This document shows, piece after piece, positions 36,110 through 45,930 of a stretch of 64,000 bases of DNA. How positions within the stretch are numbered: position 1 is the first letter of the stretch; each line of letters begins with the position of its first letter. A program made the translations under genes and the position numbers. The notes beneath the pieces were generated by a model. That model made no database searches, was not told the origin of the DNA, and was given only the letters and a program-made list of their open reading frames with translations. The stretch is from NCBI RefSeq assembly GCF_003052265.1, contig NZ_QANS01000002.1, forward strand, positions 682,001-746,000. The letters run 5' to 3'. The DNA comes from Stenotrophobium rhamnosiphilum. GTDB taxonomy: Bacteria; Pseudomonadota; Gammaproteobacteria; Nevskiales; Nevskiaceae.

Positions 36110-36252
36110 GTGCAGCTCCTCCGGTTCCGTTGCTTTTTTGCGGAATCTATCCTTTGGACACTACGCTCACGCCAGAACAAGCAACACTACTCAGAGGTGT
36201 AGGCCGTGTAGTTTTTTCCTACTTATGAAGACCGAATACTGTAGAAAATCAC

Positions 36253-37512
36253 TTAAACAGCATTTAACGCCACTACCTCAGGCGTCAGCATGCCGAAGTG
36301 CAGCTGCAGAATATCCAACTGCGCCTGACGCCCCACCCGAATCATGCGCGCCCGCCCACCGGGAAGAAGTTTGTGCAAGCCGTGCCAGGCAAAAGTGAAT
36401 GGCAGGCTAATCAGCGGATACCAAGGAAAAACAAATCGCGGCAGGCCTAGCGCCTGCATGCCACGTGCACCGACAAACAAACGCGTCACGCTGATATGTC
36501 GCGCACGTTCGAAGCGAACACGAAGCTTGCGTAGATGTTTGTACGGCAGCTGCAAAGTCTCTTGCATCAATGCATGGCCAAGTTGCTTGCTGCTGTCATC
36601 AGGCGGCAATTGCGTGAGCAGAAGTTGAAACAACAGCTTGCGCCCACCTTGTTCATCAAGTCGTATCCAGCGCTCATCCACACCCATCAACCAACAGGTG
36701 TAACTCCAGAGATGCATCACTGCGCGGCCTTCTTCTTTGCTGATCGGCATGCCCATCACGCGCAGACCAATCAGCAACACCACGCTAAAACCCAGATACG
36801 TTGCCGCCATATCCGCTTGATTCACCGGCACGCCCCACGCTGCGGCGTTCCACTCCGGCATCCCACGAACGCGACGACGAATCATCGCGTGCACCAAACG
36901 CACATGAACGGTGGATTTAAATCCGTCTGCGAAACGCTCCATGCCACCCACTTCGGTGACGTCATTACTCCACTTCATTGTCTCCGCGACACGACGTGAA
37001 GCGCGGCCTTTGAGCGCGCCAGTGAGGATTAATGTTTTGTTGAAACCAGCCGCCTGATAGCCACCCATCAAGGCTAAATCACGCAACACGTAATACGACG
37101 ACATACCTGCTTGCTGGAAAACTTCCGCACCCTGCCGGAGTAATTTGTCATCGACCCATTCAGGGCGTCGCTCACAAATTTCAAAGAATTCACGCAATGG
37201 CGCGGGCGCATCGGGAACACTGGCGACACCGTGATTCAGCGCGCGCTCAAACATCGGATGCGCTGCCTGCATGCCTGCCGTGTACATCCAATCAACCATG
37301 CGATCAGCGACTTCATCACCGTGAGTCAGCGCTTCACCCAAGGCCTGCCACTCATCCGGCGTCGGCTCAGCATTTCCACGAATCATCACCCCCACAGATT
37401 TGGCCATGCGACGGCCTTCAACCAAATCAGCGCCATGGCGCGTCGGGATTGGCGTCGCACCAGCGGGCTGGTTCAAAAATTGGGGTACAGCTTGGCTTGC
37501 AGTCGCGCTCAT
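36253..37512 (-). CDS. Lcp/MpaB-like haem oxygenase (DUF2236)
   Basis: 419 residues. The DUF2236 signature is present: RRVAETMKW followed 30 residues later by VRLVHAMIRRR. Arg174, Thr178 and His208 have exactly the spacing of the Arg164, Thr168 and haem-ligand His198 described for the rubber oxygenase Lcp of Streptomyces (recalled). The residue next to the Thr is Glu here where that Lcp has Lys. No signal peptide is obvious; hydrophobic segments lie near 235-255 and 365-385. It is divergent from a TetR gene. Cleavage of an isoprenoid polymer or lipid is a family-based guess. Confidence 0.75.
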   Translation of the reverse strand: MSATASQAVPQFLNQPAGATPIPTRHGADLVEGRRMAKSVGVMIRGNAEPTPDEWQALGEALTHGDEVADRMVDWMYTAGMQAAHPMFERALNHGVASVPDAPAPLREFFEICERRPEWVDDKLLRQGAEVFQQAGMSSYYVLRDLALMGGYQAAGFNKTLILTGALKGRASRRVAETMKWSNDVTEVGGMERFADGFKSTVHVRLVHAMIRRRVRGMPEWNAAAWGVPVNQADMAATYLGFSVVLLIGLRVMGMPISKEEGRAVMHLWSYTCWLMGVDERWIRLDEQGGRKLLFQLLLTQLPPDDSSKQLGHALMQETLQLPYKHLRKLRVRFERARHISVTRLFVGARGMQALGLPRFVFPWYPLISLPFTFAWHGLHKLLPGGRARMIRVGRQAQLDILQLHFGMLTPEVVALNAV

Positions 37513-37547
37513 CACGATTTGCTCTATTACGAGTGAGGCCGTACCTT

Positions 37548-37580
37548 AATGCGAATATTTGCTCGCATTCAATTCGCATT
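37548..37580. promoter_or_regulatory. Putative TetR operator
   Basis: AATGCGAA (37548-37555) and TTCGCATT (37573-37580) form perfect arms around 17 bp; a further CGCATTC lies inside. It lies between the DUF2236 gene and the TetR gene it presumably controls. Confidence 0.65.
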
Positions 37581-37600
37581 CTGAAATAGGTCCATTTCCC

Positions 37601-38251
37601 TTGCGCAAAGCCCCTCGCCAAGAACGCTCAAGAATCATGGTCGAAACCTTGGTCGACGCCGCCGCGCTGACCATCGCCGAACATGGGCTCGCGAATACCA
37701 CCACCAATCACATCGCCAAGAAAGCGGGCGTCAGCGTTGGCTCTCTTTATCAATACTTTGCGACCAAAGATGCGATTGTCGACGCACTCTCCGAGCGCAT
37801 GCGCAAAGAGCTGACGCAGGCGGTTGATGCCCAAGTCCGCGCCCTGCTAGACGCCGATTTGCACACGCTAACCCGCGGCGCGCTCACCGCGGTGTTCGAC
37901 TATTTTGAGATGCACAAAGGGTTGTATTTGGAGCTTGCTCGCAACTGGTACGACGCCAGAACCCTGCGCACGGTGGATTCGCTAGAGCGTTACATGACCG
38001 AGGCTTTCCGCCTCTACTTGCTGCGTCATCACGCGGAATACCGTTTTGAGAATTTGCCCGCGACGTTGTTCATCGTGTTTAACAGCACGGTCTTCACCGG
38101 CATGCGCTACATGAGCCAGCCGCAAAGCCATGTTAAACGTGAGGATGTGATCAACGGACTCACCGATATGGTGACCGGCTACTTGATGCAAACCGGCGCA
38201 GCGCCTTCAACGCCGGCGCGCACTCGCAAAAACACAAAAAATATTGGCTGA
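37601..38251 (+). CDS. TetR-family regulator
   Basis: 216 residues. HTH at about 15-60 with THHIAKKAGVSVGSLYQYF-like sequence (read NHIAKKAGVSVGSLYQYF). The frame is open from TTG 37559, but that start would place the operator palindrome inside the gene, so I chose TTG 37601, which begins MRKAPRQERS as in many relatives. No ATG precedes the HTH. It probably represses the divergent Lcp-like gene. Confidence 0.75.
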   Translation: MRKAPRQERSRIMVETLVDAAALTIAEHGLANTTTNHIAKKAGVSVGSLYQYFATKDAIVDALSERMRKELTQAVDAQVRALLDADLHTLTRGALTAVFDYFEMHKGLYLELARNWYDARTLRTVDSLERYMTEAFRLYLLRHHAEYRFENLPATLFIVFNSTVFTGMRYMSQPQSHVKREDVINGLTDMVTGYLMQTGAAPSTPARTRKNTKNIG

Positions 38252-38483
38252 GACAACGCCACTCAGTACTGGGATTTGGTTGACACAGGGGGCATCAATC
38301 AAAAGAAATCCAGTACCTCCTTGCGTTGCTCAGCCATAATAGTGCGTCCTTTAAGGAGAAAAGGTGCAGGTCCGCCGTCCCCAGCAGACAGGAACCAAGT
38401 TACCGATATGCCTCTCTAATCGGAAGCCTTCTTCAAACCTATGTTTAGACCATTTGTATCTTAGAGCGCTCACGCTTCACGCC

Positions 38484-39404
38484 ATGACTCGCCAATTCCG
38501 CACTCTCGTCTCACTCACTCTCGCCACATTTTTGTTGGCTGCATGTGTCACTGCACCTGTCGTGCCGGTGACGCAGATACCACCAACATCGATTCCACCC
38601 AAGCCACCAAAAATTGCTTTGGTATTGGGCGGCGGCGCCATTCGCGGCTTCTCGCATATCGGCGTGATCAAAGTGTTGCAGGCCGAAGGCATTGTGCCAG
38701 ACATGGTTGTTGGCACCAGCGCAGGCAGCGTTGCTGGCGCGCTCTACGCTGCGGGCCTCAGCGGCTACGACATGCAAACCATCGCATTCGATATCGACAA
38801 AGCGACCGTCATGGATTGGTCCATCTTCAGCAAAGGCATGCTCAAAGGCGAAGCCTTGCAAGACTTCGTTAACAAAGCCGTTGGCAACAAGAGCATCGAG
38901 AATTTAAAAATTCCTTTCGCTTGTGTTGCAACGCGACTCGATACCGGTGATGCCGTTCTGTTTCAACGCGGCAATGTCGGCACCGCAGTGCGCGCATCAT
39001 CATCTGTCCCCGGTGTGTTCCAACCTGTTGTGATTGCGGGCGTCGAATATGTTGATGGCGGCCTCGTCAGCCCAGTGCCGATTCGTTATGCCAAACAAAT
39101 GGGCGCAGATTTCATCATCGCCGTCGACGTATCGAGTCCACCTAGCGCAGCGCCAACCACTGGCAAAGTCGATGTGCTGATGCGCACCTTCGACATCATG
39201 GGCAAATCAATTCGCGCTTGGGAATCACCGATGGCCGATATCTTGGTGCGTCCTGATTTAACCAAAGTCAGCTCCACCGATATCGAAGCCAAGCATCAAG
39301 CGATTCTCGAAGGCGAAAGATCGATGCAAGCCGCGCTGCCGCTGCTGCGTGAAAAACTTAAACAGCGCATGCAGCCTATTGGCGCAGTCGTCGCTGCACC
39401 CTGA
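38484..39404 (+). CDS. Patatin-like phospholipase lipoprotein
   Basis: 306 residues. Type II signal peptide with lipobox LAAC near residue 20. Patatin motifs are the oxyanion GGGAIRG, nucleophile GTSAGS and DGG dyad, as in RssA/NTE-type enzymes. It should hydrolyse acyl esters of lipids at the envelope. The frame is open further upstream, but ATG 38484 directly precedes the signal peptide. Just 20 bp after its stop lies the element with 22-bp inverted ends. Confidence 0.87.
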   Translation: MTRQFRTLVSLTLATFLLAACVTAPVVPVTQIPPTSIPPKPPKIALVLGGGAIRGFSHIGVIKVLQAEGIVPDMVVGTSAGSVAGALYAAGLSGYDMQTIAFDIDKATVMDWSIFSKGMLKGEALQDFVNKAVGNKSIENLKIPFACVATRLDTGDAVLFQRGNVGTAVRASSSVPGVFQPVVIAGVEYVDGGLVSPVPIRYAKQMGADFIIAVDVSSPPSAAPTTGKVDVLMRTFDIMGKSIRAWESPMADILVRPDLTKVSSTDIEAKHQAILEGERSMQAALPLLREKLKQRMQPIGAVVAAP

Positions 39405-39424
39405 TGGCACCACCCGGAAAACAC

Positions 39425-39676
39425 AGGGCCTGTTAACACTTATTTCACGTCAGCGCTGCCCCCTCAAAAATTGCCAGGCAAGGCGCGACTGACGAGATTT
39501 AGTAGTTCTAAATGAGGAAGGAGCAACGCGGCATGGCAATTTTTGAGGCGGCAGCCCTCTGGGGCGGGAGCCATTGGGCACATGGCGGCGTTATCGTTCG
39601 CTTACATAGTTCACTATGCAGCGCTCTCTCTTCCTTGCCCTGCACCCAATGGCTCTCCGCCGCTGGCGCGAAATAA

Positions 39677-39691
<15 letters not shown>
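39425..39691. mobile_element. 267-bp MITE-like element with 22-bp perfect terminal inverted repeats
   Basis: AGGGCCTGTTAACACTTATTTC (written in two parts: AGGGCCTGTTA + ACACTTATTTC, 39425-39446) is exactly complementary to 39670-39691. Inside are two more inverted repeats: TCAAAAATTGCCA/TGGCAATTTTTGA and GAGCCATTGGG/CCCAATGGCTC. No gene is encoded. The structure fits a non-autonomous mobile element. Its right end contains the GTG used as the apparent recQ start. Confidence 0.7.
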
Positions 39692-41521
<1,830 letters not shown>

Positions 41522-41555
41522 ACTGACGCTGTTCACTAGCAAGCATCAGGCAATA

Positions 41556-41590
41556 AAAAAAGCGCCGCACAATTCGTGCAGCGCCTTTTT
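41556..41590. terminator. Bidirectional terminator
   Basis: AGGCGCTGCACGAATTGTGCGGCGCTT hairpin (minus strand) with A and T runs outside, between convergent recQ and the DUF3570 gene. Stem pairs GCGCCGCAC with GTGCAGCGC with one mismatch. Confidence 0.8.
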
Positions 41591-41601
41591 GCTTTCACTA
41601 C

Positions 41602-42792
41602 TTAGAAACGTCGACTCAACCGCAGATTCGCAGACCAGTACTGTACGAGGCCGGGGTTCTCGATTCCTACGTTTTTGATCGCGTAGTTAGCTGAAGCGTC
41701 GTAGTACTCAACGCCGCCGCCAAGCTCCCACTTGCCTAGGACTTTGCGCACGTCAACACGTCCGGCAATTGCGCCGTAAGGCGACAGTCTGTAATCGCTG
41801 GAGGCAAAGCCATCAGTGCGGAAATCAGCGTAGTAAGGCTGATAGAAGAACGCTTGCGACTGGCTATACCAACGCACACCTGGCGTTACACGCCAGGTAT
41901 CGCCGATCGTTTGATCCCACGACAGATCGACCGTATGCGACTCGATGCTCCAATCGCCGTGGTAATAGCGAGCATCGGCGCGTAGCGCAGCACCTAGGCT
42001 AGGAATGTAATGCCGCAGCTTTCCAGTGACTGCAAAAGTTTGTCGGCCATCGGGTCGGCTATCCGCAACAGGGCTGGCAATAGCAATGATGTAGGCCTGT
42101 TTGTATGGGTCACTCAAGAATCCGCTATCGCGACTCAAGCTCATCGACACCTGCGCCGTAGTTTGCGCGCTGAGCACCCATGACACGCCACCGTATCCCG
42201 TCACTGTGTTTTTGCTGGCGTGACTAATACGCGTTGGATATTGAGCGCTGCCGCCGTCCGTTGGGTCGAGTTTGTCGGAGGAATATCCGATGCCACCGCT
42301 GACGGTGTACATCTTATGTTCCGGTGTGTACTGGACTTCAACGCCGCCGTGAACAGACTTGTAATCGTTCTCGGAGGAATAGCCCGCGCGTAAACCCCAG
42401 TCAAGGCCTGCTAAGGGAATGCCGTAACTGACGTCAACAGCAACACGGTTTTCGCTAATGCTTGCGCCGCTCATGACTTGCACGGGCTTTCCATTTGCAC
42501 CGGGCTGCACCCACCAAGGGCTGGCACCGCTCATGGCTTCATAAGTGACATCAAGCTGAGCGACTTGATCTGCAGCGATTGGCGTTCCTGCTAATCGGAA
42601 TAAATGCGTATCCACTTTGTAGCGCTCAGAACCTTGTCCACTGGCGCTGCGATTTCCTGGCAGGTCACTTTCTTGATAATGCGAGAAAAGATAATCGGTC
42701 TGCACTTCAGCTTTTGCGATGCCGGGCAAAGCCAACGCGGCCGCCGTTAACGCCGACAGCGATGCACGCATTTTATTTTTGGGCTGGGTCAT
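41602..42792 (-). CDS. DUF3570 outer-membrane-like protein
   Basis: 396 residues. The signal peptide (KMRASLSALTAAALALPGIAKA) is followed by long alternating beta strands and a C-terminal NLRLSRRF ending in Phe, typical of outer-membrane barrels. It matches DUF3570 proteins, which occur beside DUF4266 and thioredoxin genes. Its ATG overlaps the TAA of the DUF4266 gene. The role is unknown; the fixed neighbourhood suggests it forms a surface unit with the small lipoprotein. Confidence 0.78.
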   Translation of the reverse strand: MTQPKNKMRASLSALTAAALALPGIAKAEVQTDYLFSHYQESDLPGNRSASGQGSERYKVDTHLFRLAGTPIAADQVAQLDVTYEAMSGASPWWVQPGANGKPVQVMSGASISENRVAVDVSYGIPLAGLDWGLRAGYSSENDYKSVHGGVEVQYTPEHKMYTVSGGIGYSSDKLDPTDGGSAQYPTRISHASKNTVTGYGGVSWVLSAQTTAQVSMSLSRDSGFLSDPYKQAYIIAIASPVADSRPDGRQTFAVTGKLRHYIPSLGAALRADARYYHGDWSIESHTVDLSWDQTIGDTWRVTPGVRWYSQSQAFFYQPYYADFRTDGFASSDYRLSPYGAIAGRVDVRKVLGKWELGGGVEYYDASANYAIKNVGIENPGLVQYWSANLRLSRRF

Positions 42793-43013
42793 TAGTTGCA
42801 CCCGCAACCGCCGCCACCCAGCGTGGTGTCCCCAGAGGCAGCTTCTTTGCTGACGGCAATATGCTGACGATAAGTCGTCAACAATTGATCTGACTCAAAC
42901 GCCATGCCCGGCTTGGCCAGATCACCGCGCTGCCACGGCTGCACGTTGGCACAACCTGTTAGCGCCAGCATCAATAAGGCAACACTCATTTTGAGCACAT
43001 TGTTCATTTTCAT
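42792..43013 (-). CDS. DUF4266 small lipoprotein with Gly/Cys tail
   Basis: 73 residues. The signal peptide ends in the lipobox LTGC (Cys21), so the mature part is only about 50 residues. The last residues are LGGGGCGCN, a Gly/Cys tail typical of DUF4266. The ATG overlaps the upstream TlpA-like stop (ATGA), and its own stop overlaps the DUF3570 start. A second ATG lies two codons in. The tail could bind metal, form disulfides under control of the adjacent thioredoxin, or be modified. Confidence 0.75.
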   Translation of the reverse strand: MKMNNVLKMSVALLMLALTGCANVQPWQRGDLAKPGMAFESDQLLTTYRQHIAVSKEAASGDTTLGGGGCGCN

Positions 43014-43507
43014 GGTTTCTCCCCCAGTACTGCTTTAATTGCCGCTTCAATCTGTGGCACATCCCGCTCTCGAAATCCTTTCTTCACAAAACGCACAACA
43101 CCTTTTGCATCAATCAAAAAAGATGACGGCATATCCTGCAAACCAAACGCTTCGGGCCATTGTCCCTTCGGATCAAACACGATCGGAAACGTTGGAACGA
43201 GCTGATCGATCATGCGTTGCGCGCTTTTGTGTTCGGTATCAACGTTGACGCCCAACACCGTAAATCCTTGCGCCTTGTAACGCTGATGCAAGGTATCCAA
43301 TGCGGGTATCGCCTGACGACAAGGCGCGCACCAGGATGCCCAAAAATCTACGTACACCACCTGACCGCGATATTGTTCAAGTGAAAGCGTTTTTCCATCA
43401 CTGGCTGGTGCGCTGAGATTAGGCACGACACTGCCTTCGCCCAATGCCATCGCTTGCGGCGATAGCAGCAGCACACTCAGAGCCAACAAGATGCGTAGAT
43501 ATCTCAT
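43010..43507 (-). CDS. TlpA-like periplasmic thioredoxin
   Basis: 165 residues. Signal peptide residues 1-22. The redox motif WCAPC has Cys60 and Cys63 and the cis-Pro is in MPSSFLID. It is in the TlpA/ResA/AhpC-TSA group, which keep apocytochrome cysteines reduced for haem attachment. It lies between genes for CxxCH-rich proteins and the Cys-tailed lipoprotein, so either could be its target. Start and stop overlap both neighbours. Confidence 0.85.
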   Translation of the reverse strand: MRYLRILLALSVLLLSPQAMALGEGSVVPNLSAPASDGKTLSLEQYRGQVVYVDFWASWCAPCRQAIPALDTLHQRYKAQGFTVLGVNVDTEHKSAQRMIDQLVPTFPIVFDPKGQWPEAFGLQDMPSSFLIDAKGVVRFVKKGFRERDVPQIEAAIKAVLGEKP

Positions 43508-45930
43508 AGCGTTTTCATGTACTCGATGAGCGCCTTGCGTTCTTGATCGGTCAGCACTGACGTGAACTCATGACCGCCGTTGTCTTGGCTATACATGCGC
43601 GTGTTGTAGATCTTGCGATCTTCAGCTTGTGCATTCGTCAGGATTGGAAGATTGGCCAAATTCCAAACTAATCCACCATTGGCATAAATCAGATTGAGAA
43701 AATCTTGAATCGTCGGCGCAGCATCCGCAGGATTGCAGTCGATGTACGGCGTTGTGCCGGTCACACCGCAAGCGAGAGCGTCGTACTTCCAACCCAAGTT
43801 CTGATTGTCGTAAGCGGCAAGATCGTATCTAAAGCCCATCACCTGACTCGTCTGATCGGGACGCGCCGTGTTGGACCAGCGACGCCAGATCGAGTGACGA
43901 TCAGAAGGCTTAAGCACGTCCCATGCGGTTGGTACTGCACCGTTGTGAAAATACGGTGCCGTGGCCCACACGCCGTAGAGCGGCGGTGCGAGATAGCCCA
44001 GTTCGCGATCACCACGCAGCGACTTATCGTTCCAGTCGCCACACAGCGGCACGCCATCAGCATTCTTTTCACCGTCGCTATACGCAAACCAATCTTGACG
44101 AGCGTACGTAGCAACCATCGCACTGTTGCCATCCAAACGTCTGCGATCGGTATCAATGACATCGATCGGAACAACGTTAGCCGCAATACCTTCTAGCGCT
44201 GGCGTATCGAGATACGCCGTATCGTTGACGTAACGCGGAGAGTACGCACCGTGGCAACTTGCACAAGAACCGTTTCCACCCGGTGGCTTTGGCACTGTAT
44301 TTTTCAGCGTGGGCGACCACAGATCTTTGCTATGGAAAAGAATCGCGCCCTGCTCAGCGAGTGCTGTATTGATTTTGCCGAGTTTGTTTTCCGGCCAAGC
44401 GGGCGACTTCTGCGATGCAATCCAGGCGTCGCTGTCTTGCTGGTGATCGAGAATCCACTTTTTATCGGCCGCCATGTCCGTATGGAAAGGCGTATTTGGA
44501 AAATGGAAAGACAGCTCGATGCGCTTAGCATCTGTGACTTGTCCCGCATCAAAGAACTTGGCAGACCGATGGCCGACATTCCACCAAACCGGCGGATCTT
44601 CGGTGCCCGTCGAAGGCTGCGTCTGGATCGAAAGATAGCCTGGAATAGTTGTGATTTCGCTGATAGTCAGCAAGCCGAATAACTGGAAGTTGGTGATGTT
44701 GCCGGTACCGCGCACTTTGTTCTGCGCGATGATCGCAAGCGCAGACTGCTGCGGTGCAAGTCTCGACAGATCGGTAAACATCAGTGTGATGTCACTGAGA
44801 CTATTGGTGCCGTACACCGAACCCAAGCCCGGACCATCCGACGCACTGCCAATGCCGCCACCGTGGCAGATGCTACAAGTCACATTGAGATTGCCAGTCC
44901 AACTGCCATCGGCCTTGCGCAATTGCGTCACACCCATCGGCAATTGTCCGCTGCCACCGTTGGTCTTGTTGGGGTCTTCACCCGCGAGCGGATAAGGATT
45001 GCGTGTTGGACTCAAAGGCATGCCCCAACGCTGCGCAATCAAGTCATCAAAGTTATCAGGACGTGCCGACATGCTCAACACGGAATCCCACATGCCCGCG
45101 TAATCAGCGGCCGGGAACGAGTAACTCGACGTAGAAGAACTACCTGAGAAAAAGCTGCCCGCACCAACCTGTCCGGCACTCGCAACAATCGGATATCCAC
45201 GCGCAACACGCGCACGTTGCTCACCGCAGTTCGCTGGCTTATTGCCTTCTTGGCAGGTCTGCCACCAAGCGTTCATGTAAACCGCTTTGTTCTTGTTGAC
45301 GCCAGGCACAACCAAAGTGCGTGGGTCATCCGGCAGCACCGTGTTATCGGGCTTGTCTACACAGAAGTCATCCCAAAGATGACCACCGCGCGCGCTACCC
45401 AGCAACGGAAATTCTGAAGTCACGGGTGTCGTCGTTCCAGCGGCAAGCAAGGCTGCGCAGTTGTCTGGATTGTCCCAGCAACCGAGTACGACTTTCATCG
45501 CGTTATAAGGCTGACTGCCTACAGGCCATGGCTGACCACCGCTGTGATGCTGCGCAGGATCGGATGGATTCGTCAGAATCTTGTTGGTCTCGACACCCTT
45601 ATCCAAAGCGATCCACGACTTGTAAACGTTGTCGTAATCCTCACTGCTGTTCGCAGACAGCATGAACAACTTGCCTTCATCCGTATCCGCAACACCGTCA
45701 GGCACATGACAAGTGCGGCAAAAATTCATATTGGTCTTAACACTCTTACCAAAGAATTCTTGAACGGTTTTAGAAGGCGCACCTGGCGTACCGGGGCCAC
45801 TGCCGCCATCTGGCGCGGGGCCACCGCTGTAATTACCCGAACAAGCACTTAGCAGCAGACTCGCACCAACTAATGAGGTCTTGATCGTTGCGTTCAACTG
45901 CACGCCTGGCGTTGCCTGAAAAATGTTCAT
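43504..45930 (-). CDS. Tri-haem RoxA-like lipoprotein, second copy
   Basis: 808 residues. Type II signal peptide with LSAC near residue 30, then a Gly/Pro-rich linker. Three c-type haem motifs are visible: CRTCH at 71-75, CSICH near 350 and CASCH near 554. NGSCASCHGAYSPRYV and APPLYGVWATAPYFHNGAVP resemble the rubber oxygenase RoxA/RoxB family, which carries two haems and is about 650-680 residues (recalled). The N-terminal third haem domain is extra. It is highly similar to the preceding gene's product. Its ATG overlaps the upstream stop (ATGA). Confidence 0.78.
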   Translation of the reverse strand: MNIFQATPGVQLNATIKTSLVGASLLLSACSGNYSGGPAPDGGSGPGTPGAPSKTVQEFFGKSVKTNMNFCRTCHVPDGVADTDEGKLFMLSANSSEDYDNVYKSWIALDKGVETNKILTNPSDPAQHHSGGQPWPVGSQPYNAMKVVLGCWDNPDNCAALLAAGTTTPVTSEFPLLGSARGGHLWDDFCVDKPDNTVLPDDPRTLVVPGVNKNKAVYMNAWWQTCQEGNKPANCGEQRARVARGYPIVASAGQVGAGSFFSGSSSTSSYSFPAADYAGMWDSVLSMSARPDNFDDLIAQRWGMPLSPTRNPYPLAGEDPNKTNGGSGQLPMGVTQLRKADGSWTGNLNVTCSICHGGGIGSASDGPGLGSVYGTNSLSDITLMFTDLSRLAPQQSALAIIAQNKVRGTGNITNFQLFGLLTISEITTIPGYLSIQTQPSTGTEDPPVWWNVGHRSAKFFDAGQVTDAKRIELSFHFPNTPFHTDMAADKKWILDHQQDSDAWIASQKSPAWPENKLGKINTALAEQGAILFHSKDLWSPTLKNTVPKPPGGNGSCASCHGAYSPRYVNDTAYLDTPALEGIAANVVPIDVIDTDRRRLDGNSAMVATYARQDWFAYSDGEKNADGVPLCGDWNDKSLRGDRELGYLAPPLYGVWATAPYFHNGAVPTAWDVLKPSDRHSIWRRWSNTARPDQTSQVMGFRYDLAAYDNQNLGWKYDALACGVTGTTPYIDCNPADAAPTIQDFLNLIYANGGLVWNLANLPILTNAQAEDRKIYNTRMYSQDNGGHEFTSVLTDQERKALIEYMKTL

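Noticed and set aside
43705-44196. 163-residue plus-strand ORF
   Set aside because: It is a shadow of the tri-haem protein gene, like many other long antisense frames in this G+C-rich DNA.
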